From Mollicutes bacterium (lineage in GTDB: Bacteria; Bacillota_I; Bacilli_A; Izemoplasmatales; Izemoplasmataceae), in the NCBI GenBank assembly GCA_003551455.1, contig PUMR01000019.1, positions 1 to 37,202 of the forward strand: a stretch of DNA of 37,202 nucleotides, written 5' to 3'. Made by a program: the position numbers and the translations under genes. Positions within the stretch are counted from its first letter, which is position 1; each line of letters begins with the position of its first letter. Positions 30,642 to 37,202 of the stretch are shown piece by piece. The notes below the pieces were generated by a model that had not been told where the DNA came from, ran no database searches, and saw only the letters and a program-made list of their open reading frames with translations.

Positions 30642-32114
30642 ATGGCCAGATACTACGGCGACCTCATATTCGAAAAATCCATCGCAGGCCGCAAGGGCTA
30701 CAGCCTCCCGGCTTCGCCCATCAAGGATTACGAGATGGATGAAAACCTCCTCCGTGAAGAAGAAGCCGACCTCCCCGAGGTGAGCGAGTTCGACGTCGTG
30801 CGCCACTATACCAACGTGAGCTTCAAGAACCACGGCATCGAGAAGGGCTTCTACCCCTTGGGAAGCTGCACCATGAAATACAACCCGAAGATCAACCTCG
30901 AAGTCTCGAAGGATCCCCGCTTCACCGCGCTCCATCCCTATCAGCCCGTCGAGACCGTGCAAGGGATACTGCAGATCTATTACGAGACCCAGAAGATGCT
31001 CTCCGAGATCAGCGGCCTCGACACCTATTCACTGAATCCCTTCGCCGGCGCCCACGGCGAACATGTCGGCCTCATGATCATCAGGGCATACCATGAAGCC
31101 AAGGGCGACTTCAAGCGCAAGAAGATCATCGTCCCCGATTCCGCCCACGGCACGAATCCCGCCAGCGCGGCGGTCGCGGGCTTCGATGTCGTCGAAGTGA
31201 AATCGAACTGCGACGGCGCCCATTGCGACGGCACCGTCGACATCGACCACCTCAAAGAGGTGCTCGACGACGAGATCGCCGGCATCATGCTCACGAACCC
31301 GAACACCGTCGGCATGTTCGAAAAGGACATCCTCGAGATGGCCCGACTCGTCCATGAAGCGGGCGGACTCCTCTATTACGACGGGGCGAACCTGAATCCG
31401 ATCCTCGGCGTGGCCCGTCCGGGCGACATGGGCTTCGACATCACCCACATCAACCTGCACAAGACCTTCTCCACCCCCCATGGCGGCGGCGGCCCCGGCA
31501 GCGGCCCCGTGGGCGTGACGAAGGAATTGAAGCCCTTCCTCCCCGCTCCCGTCGTGCGCAAAGCCGGCGACCTCTATCTCGTCGACGGCATCGGCAAGGA
31601 CTCCATCGGACAGATAAGCCATTTCTTGGGCAACATCAACGTCGTCATCAAGGCCTACAGCTATCTACGGACCATCGGCAAGGACAACCTCAGAGACATC
31701 GCGAAACTCTCCACTTTGAATGCGAACTATGTCAAGGAGTCCTTGAAGAGCCACTACAAACTGCCCGTGGAACAGATCTGCAAGCACGAGTTCGTCTTCG
31801 ACGGCTTGAAAGAGAACCCCCACGGCCTGAAGGCGATCGATGTGGCCAAACGCCTCCTCGATTTCGACATGCATCCGCCCACGGTCTATTTCCCGCTCCT
31901 CTATCGCGAAGCGATGATGGTCGAGCCTCCCGAGAACGAGTCCAAACAGACGCTTGACGCTTTCATCGACGTCATGAAGAAAATCGCCCAAGAAGCGAAA
32001 GAAGACCCCGAAACCTTGCGGAAAGCACCCCTGTCGACCCCCGTGCGTCGGCTCGACGAAGCGCAGGCCGCCAGGAACCCCCGCGTCAAGTTCAAAGACC
32101 TCGCGACCGATTGA
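30642..32114 (+). CDS. gcvPB: Glycine dehydrogenase (decarboxylating) subunit 2, PLP-bearing
   Basis: 490 aa, the C-terminal half of the P protein. The PLP Schiff-base lysine is Lys274 in HINLHKTFSTPHGGGG. Other family blocks are FYPLGSCTMKYNPK (residues 70-83) and DSAHGTNPASAA. With GcvPA it decarboxylates glycine and loads the aminomethyl group on GcvH. The start abuts the gcvPA stop with no gap. The last gene of the operon, it ends at a bidirectional terminator shared with the convergent pilin operon. Confidence 0.97.
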   Translation: MARYYGDLIFEKSIAGRKGYSLPASPIKDYEMDENLLREEEADLPEVSEFDVVRHYTNVSFKNHGIEKGFYPLGSCTMKYNPKINLEVSKDPRFTALHPYQPVETVQGILQIYYETQKMLSEISGLDTYSLNPFAGAHGEHVGLMIIRAYHEAKGDFKRKKIIVPDSAHGTNPASAAVAGFDVVEVKSNCDGAHCDGTVDIDHLKEVLDDEIAGIMLTNPNTVGMFEKDILEMARLVHEAGGLLYYDGANLNPILGVARPGDMGFDITHINLHKTFSTPHGGGGPGSGPVGVTKELKPFLPAPVVRKAGDLYLVDGIGKDSIGQISHFLGNINVVIKAYSYLRTIGKDNLRDIAKLSTLNANYVKESLKSHYKLPVEQICKHEFVFDGLKENPHGLKAIDVAKRLLDFDMHPPTVYFPLLYREAMMVEPPENESKQTLDAFIDVMKKIAQEAKEDPETLRKAPLSTPVRRLDEAQAARNPRVKFKDLATD

Positions 32115-32127
32115 GTCAGACCATGAA

Positions 32128-32159
32128 AAAAAGCCCGGTTCATTTGAATCGGGCTTTTT
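32128..32159. terminator. Bidirectional terminator between gcvPB and the pilin-like operon
   Basis: Fourteen-bp stem AAAAAGCCCGGTTC (32128-32141) with GAATCGGGCTTTTT (32146-32159), ATTT loop. A-rich on one side and T-rich on the other, it works on both strands between two convergent operons. Confidence 0.95.
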
Positions 32160-32182
32160 CATGCATGCTGGGTCGATGGGGA

Positions 32183-33463
32183 TCAATCCTCTTCGGTCTC
32201 GGTACTGAAGGCGGAAACGCCGGTGGCGAGGGTCGTCTGGGCGGCGGGAGAGACCGTGCTGTAGATGTCTTCGAGGGTGATCCGGTCCTCGTCGTCATGG
32301 GGAATGTCGCTGATGTAAGTGTAGATGTTGTTGCCTTCGGATTTCTTGTGGACGTGGTAGGAATCGCCGTGGGTGGTGGGGTAGTGGTAACGGCCACTGG
32401 TGGTGTAGGGTCCGGCGAGGGGGTCATAGGCCGCTTCATCGTGGAGTCTGCCAATCAAGGTGTCCCAGAGTCTGTCCTCATGGTTGCTCACTTTGTTCTC
32501 GAAAGAATAGATCACGAAGTTCGTGCCGTACAACTGCCTGTGACTGGCGTTGTTGTGGGTGAAACGCATGTCGATGTGACCTTCGACGAGGAAATAGACG
32601 TTCTCGATGCTCATGTTGAAGTTCTGGTTGACATAAAGGTTGCCTCGCACCAGAATGACGCTCGGAGAATCCTCGGGAGAGTGGATTTTGCGGACACTCG
32701 TGTTGGGATTGGAACTCTCCTCGCCGTCACTGATGATGAAATCACCGTCGACAACGAGAAAATTGCCGTTGAGGTTGAACTCGCACTCGGGGTTGTTGAG
32801 GAGGGTGGAGAAATTGAGTTCGCCTTGGACATACGTGTCGTCATTGAGGGTCACGCCTTCTGTGCTGCTGACCTCTGTGCTGTCATGGTCCTCGAACTCG
32901 TCGGCGGTGATCGTGTTCTCTTCGCTTATGATGTTTTCTATAGCTTCATCGGTGCTTTCGATGTATTCCGTGGTATCTTCGACGGGTACGCCTTCACTGC
33001 CGTGGAAGGAGATGAAGAAATCACGCCGGAGCGTGGTACCGTCTTCTCTCACACGGGAAAACCGGTAGGTACGCGCGAGGTCGTTATCAGCGGTCCGGAT
33101 GGTCACATTGACGGCATGTTTTTCAAAAATCGTGGTGGTAATCGCTTCAAAATAGGAAGGCGGCGGGTCGTCATCTTCGAACCAGGCGAAGAATCCTTCC
33201 ACAGTCCCGCTACCGGTCGCGATGAAATCATCCGCATATTCGCCGTATTTGACCATGATTTCATCATGGAACTTCTCGATGGCCATGTTGACGTGGGTCT
33301 CGGACTGGACGCGCTCGAGACGACCTTCGAGGGTCTGGTTGGTTTGTTCGGCGTTGCTGTAAGTGTAGGCTGTGACCGTGGTCACGGCAAACGAAAGGAG
33401 GGCGATGAGAGCGATCGCGACAGTGAGGATACTTCCTTTTTGATTGTTCCAAACGTCCTTCAT
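32183..33463 (-). CDS. PilX/GspK-like prepilin-related protein
   Basis: 426 aa. The N-terminus (NNQKGSILTVAIALIALLSF) is a type III-like prepilin signal: short, basic, Gly10 then a hydrophobic helix. It lacks Glu at +5, as in PilX/GspK-type minor pilins. A large extracellular part follows, with an acidic Ser/Thr/Glu middle (about 160-220) and a beta-rich segment (about 225-320, many Asn). Right-handed beta-helix is one possibility for that segment. Internal ATG at 33463 is used because GGAGG lies 9 bases upstream. It has its own promoter (33502-33531) in addition to readthrough from two upstream pilin genes. It probably has a role at the pilus tip or in priming. Confidence 0.65.
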   Translation of the reverse strand: MKDVWNNQKGSILTVAIALIALLSFAVTTVTAYTYSNAEQTNQTLEGRLERVQSETHVNMAIEKFHDEIMVKYGEYADDFIATGSGTVEGFFAWFEDDDPPPSYFEAITTTIFEKHAVNVTIRTADNDLARTYRFSRVREDGTTLRRDFFISFHGSEGVPVEDTTEYIESTDEAIENIISEENTITADEFEDHDSTEVSSTEGVTLNDDTYVQGELNFSTLLNNPECEFNLNGNFLVVDGDFIISDGEESSNPNTSVRKIHSPEDSPSVILVRGNLYVNQNFNMSIENVYFLVEGHIDMRFTHNNASHRQLYGTNFVIYSFENKVSNHEDRLWDTLIGRLHDEAAYDPLAGPYTTSGRYHYPTTHGDSYHVHKKSEGNNIYTYISDIPHDDEDRITLEDIYSTVSPAAQTTLATGVSAFSTETEED

Positions 33464-33501
33464 GGCCATCTTCCTCCTTTGCCTATGACTTGTCACCAGA
33501 T

Positions 33502-33531
33502 ATTATACCACGTTCAATAGAACAATGTCGA
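33502..33531 (-). promoter_or_regulatory. Internal promoter of the PilX-like gene
   Basis: On the minus strand: TCGACA (33531-33526), 18-base spacer, extended -10 TGGTATAAT (TATAAT at 33507-33502). The -35 lies in the last codons of the upstream pilin gene. Confidence 0.6.
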
Positions 33532-34176
33532 ATATTGCCTCCGGAAATCGAGTGTCTCGCCGCTTTGGAGCCGGAAGGCCATGTGGAAATCGAGATATAT
33601 GTAGGCGTGTGAGCTGTTGCTGTAAAGGTCGAGATCCCCTTGGACCGTTTGTGGGTGTTCGCGGAGTGTACTATAGTTCAAAGAGGATTCCGGTCCGAAG
33701 ACAAGGAGCGAGCTGCCTAACCGGGACTGCTCGGTGCGCGTCGCTTCCAAAGCGGCCATGTCGATAGTGTCGGGATCGTCGGGATACTCGAAATAGTAGA
33801 GGCCGTTCGTTTCCGTGCTCCGGTCGAGCCAGAGCACGAAGGTGCGCCGCTCAAAGCCTTCTCCGGGACCAATGAGATAAGCTTCGTCAAAGTCGTAATC
33901 ATATTCGTCGACGAAGATGAGGATATCATAATCCGCGTTTTCGGTCTCGAACTCCTTGATGGACTTGTAGCCGAGGTCGTTGTCGAAAGAGTGTCGGAGA
34001 TATTCATTGATATAGTAGACTTCCTGGGCCAGACGGTTGCTGTATTCGGATTCGTTTTTGGAAAGGAGGGTCATGGTGAGAATGCTCATGAGTATCATGA
34101 TCGCGATACTCCCGATGGATATGGACAGCAGAACCTCGAAGATCGTCATGCCTCTTTGGTCTTTTTTCATCGGCAT
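33514..34176 (-). CDS. Type IV pilin-like protein, PilW/GspJ-like
   Basis: 220 aa. Classical prepilin peptidase site: QRG followed by MTIFEVLLSISIG, with Glu at +5 of the mature protein, then a hydrophobic helix to about residue 36. The extracellular domain is acidic with many Asp/Tyr and is not recognisable. Length fits a minor pilin of the PilW/GspJ size class. The start ATG at 34176 overlaps the stop of the upstream gene (TGATG) and has no good ribosome site, so translation is likely coupled. An in-frame ATG at 34170 is an alternative. Confidence 0.75.
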   Translation of the reverse strand: MPMKKDQRGMTIFEVLLSISIGSIAIMILMSILTMTLLSKNESEYSNRLAQEVYYINEYLRHSFDNDLGYKSIKEFETENADYDILIFVDEYDYDFDEAYLIGPGEGFERRTFVLWLDRSTETNGLYYFEYPDDPDTIDMAALEATRTEQSRLGSSLLVFGPESSLNYSTLREHPQTVQGDLDLYSNSSHAYIYLDFHMAFRLQSGETLDFRRQYSTLFY

Positions 34177-34736
34177 CAATCCAATTGGAAGTCCCGGCTC
34201 AAAAAGCCGGACCTGATGAGATATCGTTCCTGTCTGTCATCATACAGCAACCAGATGGTGACATACAGCATGGCTTCATCATCGTTTTCCGTCATCTCTT
34301 GGAGAACCGGCTCGGGGATGGTGCCATCATCTATGGCCGCGGTGTCGATATCCCCGAAATAGACATACGCCCGGAAATGATCGGCTTCATAGAAGGTCTC
34401 GCTCGCCATGGATAGTTCGAAAACGAGCTCACAGATGTCCCATGTGGTGGCGGTGAGGTCGGTCTCGGGATCCCTTTGGCTACAAAGGTCCCGATCAAAA
34501 CGGAGATAGCCGTCTTCCGCATCCAACACACTGTCAGCGACATCCCGGTAGGACATGGTATTGAACCCTTGTACCGCCGACACTGTGATCAGGGAAGCCG
34601 CACTACGGCGATGCATGCGGGTATTCACTTCCATGTTGCCTGTCAGGGCCGTCAAGAGGGGGAACACGACAGCGGCCGTCAACATGATGACGGCGAGGAT
34701 TTCGAGCAGGGAGAAACCTTTGTCATTCAATTTCAT
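34176..34736 (-). CDS. Type IV pilin-like protein, PilV/GspI-like
   Basis: 186 aa. Prepilin site KG followed by FSLLEILAVIML, with Glu at +5, and one hydrophobic helix (8-30). The short acidic globular domain has two cysteines (near CSQRD and WDICEL) that could form a disulfide. It is first in the three-gene minus operon, with a promoter at 34763-34792. ATG at 34736 is preferred because AAGGCGGTG lies 6 bases upstream; an in-frame ATG at 34745 touches that site. Size and order (I-like, J-like, K-like) resemble the minor pseudopilin cassette of type II secretion or type IV pili. Confidence 0.75.
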   Translation of the reverse strand: MKLNDKGFSLLEILAVIMLTAAVVFPLLTALTGNMEVNTRMHRRSAASLITVSAVQGFNTMSYRDVADSVLDAEDGYLRFDRDLCSQRDPETDLTATTWDICELVFELSMASETFYEADHFRAYVYFGDIDTAAIDDGTIPEPVLQEMTENDDEAMLYVTIWLLYDDRQERYLIRSGFLSRDFQLD

Positions 34737-34762
34737 CACATTCACCGCCTTATTTCGTTTGT

Positions 34763-34792
34763 ATTATACCATGTTCAGCCCTTGTCAAGCAA
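34763..34792 (-). promoter_or_regulatory. Promoter of the pilin-like operon
   Basis: On the minus strand: extended -10 TGGTATAAT (TATAAT at 34768-34763). TTGCTT at 34792-34787 gives an 18-base spacer. A better TTGACA (34788-34783) is only 14 bases away, so the exact -35 is uncertain. Confidence 0.55.
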
Positions 34793-34862
34793 AAAAGCCC
34801 TCCGTTTTTGCACAAGGACCCGAAATGTCTCCCTGTCAACCAAAAACAGGTGAAATGCACCT

Positions 34863-34891
34863 TTGTAAAAGCGGTGCGGGTGTTGTATAAT
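34863..34891 (+). promoter_or_regulatory. Promoter of the VanW-like/pilB operon
   Basis: TTGTAA (34863-34868), 17-base spacer, TATAAT (34886-34891). It is divergent from the pilin-like operon; the two -10 elements are about 120 bases apart. Confidence 0.75.
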
Positions 34892-34935
34892 GAAAGAAAT
34901 CCAACACAAGCAGCAACAAAGAAATGGTGATGGGG

Positions 34936-36102
34936 ATGTTCTCACGTTTTCGTAACAGCAACATCGGCTACTACACCTACTCGGCCTTGGTCCTCGCCGT
35001 CGGCGCGGGGAGCCTTGTTTTCTTCTATTTCATGATCACCGGCTTCAACATCGGCGTCTATGAGACGGGCACCGTCATCGGCAACGTCTATGTGGGCGGC
35101 CTCACCGAAGAAGAAGCCGAGCAGAAAGTGCGAGAGCGGGTCTCGCTTTGGCTCGAGGACGACTCGGTCACCTATGAAGCGGGCTATCAGGGCTATTACT
35201 ATGAAATCGACCGCGACCTCATGAACTTCGACTTCGACGCCACGATGGCGAATGTCCGCAACGGCACGAGAACCCCCCTGGTCGTCAGTTTTCCGCCCTC
35301 GGCGCTGAACACCATCGACTTCGAGTTGAACCAGATGCCCTTCATGACGGGCCTGACCGACCAGTTCGACGTCGATGCCATGGTCAATGACATCCTTACC
35401 GATGCGGCCGTATTGCGGGAACTCTCCCGCAAACAATTGAACAACTACGTCATCGACCGCGAATCCTTCATCAGCGTCGTGAGCGAAGGAAGCGCACCAT
35501 TGTTACCCGGTATGGACGGCGAGAATCTCATGGAGAAGATCGCGGCCGCACACGAAGAGGCCACGCTCACTCTACCTTCCATGAGCTCTTTCAGCGTATT
35601 GGACACTTTCGGACAAGAATTCAGCTCGGCCGAACTCGATATCATCGGTTCGGCGCTTCTCGATGCGATCATCCCGACGAGGATCGGCATCATCGAAAGA
35701 CACTACAACCCCCGCATCAACTTCGACCACTTCAGCGTGGACGATTTCCCCTATTACGGCCGGAACATCCGCGTGAGTCGGCCGGCGGGCTTCGACTTCG
35801 TGATCGAGAACGAATGTTTCCTCAGTTTCGAGCTCGAGTTCCATCTCACACCGGTGGGCGACCTCGGGGTGCGCATCCAGGGATGCCCCTATGTCGACAC
35901 CATCGAGGTGGAGAAAAGCGAAACCATCATCCCTTACGAGACCGAGACGACGAACCTGCCCGGAGAGGCCCAGGAGGGCCACAACGGCAGAATCGTTAGA
36001 ATCAAGCGTGAGATCCACAACGTCGACGGGGACGTCATCGCCGACTATGAGATCGTCTTCGAGCACTACGCCCCCGTGAACGAGATCATCTATAACGATT
36101 GA
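34936..36102 (+). CDS. Membrane-anchored VanW/G5-like protein of the pilus locus
   Basis: 388 aa. One N-terminal membrane anchor (about 14-36) is followed by GNVYVGGLTEEEAEQKV, the start of the YoaR/VanW-type peptidoglycan-associated repeat. An unassigned middle follows, then a C-terminal G5-like segment (GHNGRIVRIKREIHNVDGDVI...EHYAPVNEIIY). A clear VanW core domain is not seen. It lies outside the membrane and may help the pilus machinery cross or grip the wall. It is directly followed by pilB, which supports a pilus role. The start is uncertain: ATGs at 34924, 34930 and 34936 are in frame. I chose 34936 because GGTGAT lies just upstream. Confidence 0.6.
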   Translation: MFSRFRNSNIGYYTYSALVLAVGAGSLVFFYFMITGFNIGVYETGTVIGNVYVGGLTEEEAEQKVRERVSLWLEDDSVTYEAGYQGYYYEIDRDLMNFDFDATMANVRNGTRTPLVVSFPPSALNTIDFELNQMPFMTGLTDQFDVDAMVNDILTDAAVLRELSRKQLNNYVIDRESFISVVSEGSAPLLPGMDGENLMEKIAAAHEEATLTLPSMSSFSVLDTFGQEFSSAELDIIGSALLDAIIPTRIGIIERHYNPRINFDHFSVDDFPYYGRNIRVSRPAGFDFVIENECFLSFELEFHLTPVGDLGVRIQGCPYVDTIEVEKSETIIPYETETTNLPGEAQEGHNGRIVRIKREIHNVDGDVIADYEIVFEHYAPVNEIIYND

Positions 36103-36117
36103 CAAGGATGTGTGAAC

Positions 36118-37202
36118 ATGGCCAAGAACGCTCCGAAACGCCTCGGTGACGTCCTCGTCGACGAAGGCGTCGTCACCGAGGCGGAAATCGAGGAGGCGCT
36201 CAGACGCAGAGAGAAAGGCGAAAAGATCGGGGAGGCGCTCATCCGTTTCGGCTATTGCAGCGACTCGCAGATCGTCGACGCCCTTTCCGAAGCGCTGGGA
36301 ATAAAGCGAGTCAACCTCGGGATGATCTTCATCGACGACCAGGTCCTGAAACTCCTCGATGAGGATTTCGTCACCCGCACGAAGATCATGCCCGTGAACA
36401 TCAGCGGCCGCCGCCTCGTCATCGCCACGAACGATCCGCTGGATTTCCCCACCATCGAGAATGTCCGTCTGAAAACGGGCATGAACGTCGAGACGGTGCT
36501 TGCGACCAAGAACGACATCGAGACGGCCATCGCCCGTTATTATGGTTTCACGAAAACCCTGAAATCCCTCGGCATCGAAGTCGAGCCGCAGAAGAAGGAT
36601 ACCGAGAAATACTACGAGGAGATGATCCGCGAGCCCGAACAGGACGCTTCGGAGTCTCCCATCATCCAGCTCGTCAACCAGATCCTCCAGACGGCGGTCA
36701 AGAGCGAGGCAAGCGACATCCATATCGACCCCACCGACATCGAGTTCAAGATCCGCTACCGCATCGACGGCGTGCTCTCGACCGAGAGGACGCTGCCGAA
36801 GGTGGTGTTGCCGAAGCTCATCAGCCGCATCAAGGTCATGGGACACATGGACATCACCGACACCAGGAATCCCCAGGACGGCCGCATCAAGACCATCATC
36901 GAGGGAAGACCCATCGACCTCCGGATTTCGACGCTCCCCACCGTCCGGGGCGAAAAATGCGTCATGCGCGTGCTCGACGTCTCACGCGATTCCAAAGGCA
37001 TCGACCGCCTGGGACTCTCCGAGAAGGAAAAGGAGGTCTTCCTCCGCCTCATCAAACGCCCCAACGGCATCGTCCTCGTGAGCGGTCCCACCGGGAGTGG
37101 CAAGACGACCTCGCTCTATGCTTGTCTCGACCAATTGAACAGTCCCGACGACAACATCATCACCGTCGAGGACCCCGTCGAGATCGAACTCGAAGGCATC
37201 AA
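36118..37202 (+). CDS. pilB: Type IV pilus assembly ATPase PilB/GspE, 3' end missing
   Basis: The first 361 codons are present. The N-terminus holds two MshEN-type units: RLGDVLVDEGVV...EEALRRR (8-31) and KIGEALIRFGYC...VDALSEA (36-59). In other ATPases such units bind c-di-GMP. A linker follows, then the GspE core with SEASDIHIDPTD, the arginine-rich RIDGVL region and Walker A GPTGSGKT (323-330). The Asp box begins ITVEDPVEIELEGI at the window edge. The ATPase powers pilus (or type II pseudopilus) extension from the cytosolic face. The distinction from GspE rests on the pilin neighbours. AAGGATGTGA precedes ATG 36118. Further pil genes probably follow off the right edge. Confidence 0.9.
   Translation, partial: MAKNAPKRLGDVLVDEGVVTEAEIEEALRRREKGEKIGEALIRFGYCSDSQIVDALSEALGIKRVNLGMIFIDDQVLKLLDEDFVTRTKIMPVNISGRRLVIATNDPLDFPTIENVRLKTGMNVETVLATKNDIETAIARYYGFTKTLKSLGIEVEPQKKDTEKYYEEMIREPEQDASESPIIQLVNQILQTAVKSEASDIHIDPTDIEFKIRYRIDGVLSTERTLPKVVLPKLISRIKVMGHMDITDTRNPQDGRIKTIIEGRPIDLRISTLPTVRGEKCVMRVLDVSRDSKGIDRLGLSEKEKEVFLRLIKRPNGIVLVSGPTGSGKTTSLYACLDQLNSPDDNIITVEDPVEIELEGI

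Noticed and set aside
32111..33520. 469-codon plus-strand open frame opposite the PilX-like gene
   Set aside because: It starts at the gcv terminator without a ribosome site and has repetitive Val/Gly/Asp composition. The minus strand has a prepilin-like start, ribosome site and promoter.
34780..34860. Imperfect repeat TGTCAAGCAAAAAA / TGTCAACCAAAAAC between the divergent pilus promoters
   Set aside because: Only two partial copies with A-rich tails; they could be chance in an AT-rich spacer and show no hairpin with a T-run.
1..37202. CRISPR arrays, insertion sequences, prophage or integrase genes
   Set aside because: No regularly spaced repeats, transposase-like proteins, terminal inverted repeats or attachment-site duplications were seen beside the two tRNA genes.

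Overview
The window is 37.2 kb of moderately high-GC bacterial chromosome. UGA is used as a stop throughout, so the standard bacterial code applies. Sigma-A-like promoters (often extended -10, TGnTATAAT), AGGAGG-type ribosome sites, compact hairpin-plus-T terminators, a split glycine decarboxylase (gcvPA/gcvPB), MarR/TetR/FadR-type regulators, TM287/288- or BmrCD-like ABC exporters and a VanW-like gene beside type IV pilus genes all point to Bacillota or a close relative. Nothing in the window fixes the order or genus. I see no insertion sequence, prophage, CRISPR array or rRNA.

Layout. 0-5 kb: the 5' end of an unidentified gene, a small Rieske ferredoxin, tRNA-Thr(GGU), an ECF sigma factor with an RsgI-like anti-sigma factor (minus strand), a THUMP rRNA methyltransferase, and a secreted, membrane-anchored protein with Ig-like repeats. 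5-9.3 kb: MarR regulator plus heterodimeric ABC exporter 1. 9.4-13.6 kb: glycosyltransferase, tocopherol-cyclase-like protein, aldo/keto reductase and a GGDEF-EAL protein. 13.8-19.4 kb: DUF2188 protein, TetR regulator, heterodimeric exporter 2, soluble diguanylate cyclase. 19.5-23.3 kb: a putative leader peptide and attenuator, then heterodimeric exporter 3. 23.4-25.9 kb: CoA-disulfide-reductase-like flavoprotein, DUF2892 membrane protein, FadR-type regulator, tRNA-Leu(CAA). 26-27.6 kb (minus): membrane PAS-GGDEF-HD-GYP protein. 27.8-32.1 kb: gcvT-gcvH-gcvPA-gcvPB operon. 32.2-37.2 kb: type IV pilus locus, with three pilin-like genes on minus and, divergently, a VanW/G5-like protein and the start of the assembly ATPase PilB.

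How the genes work together. Three themes recur. (i) Drug or lipid export: three exporter pairs lie within 18 kb. In each, the first subunit has Asp in place of the Walker B catalytic Glu and the second has an altered signature motif, so each pair should form one active and one degenerate ATP site. Each appears to be controlled differently: MarR, TetR, and leader-peptide attenuation. (ii) Cyclic di-GMP: a diguanylate cyclase, an EAL protein with a dead GGDEF domain, and a GGDEF-HD-GYP protein lie within 16 kb. The PilB N-terminus carries an MshEN-like motif pair, so c-di-GMP may act on the pilus encoded at the end of the window. (iii) One-carbon and redox metabolism: the glycine cleavage operon and the CoADR/DUF2892 pair.

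The strongest candidates for something little described are the leader-peptide/terminator unit ahead of exporter 3, the glycosyltransferase/tocopherol-cyclase-like/AKR cluster, and the tRNA-Leu terminator lying inside the coding end of the convergent GGDEF-HD-GYP gene.
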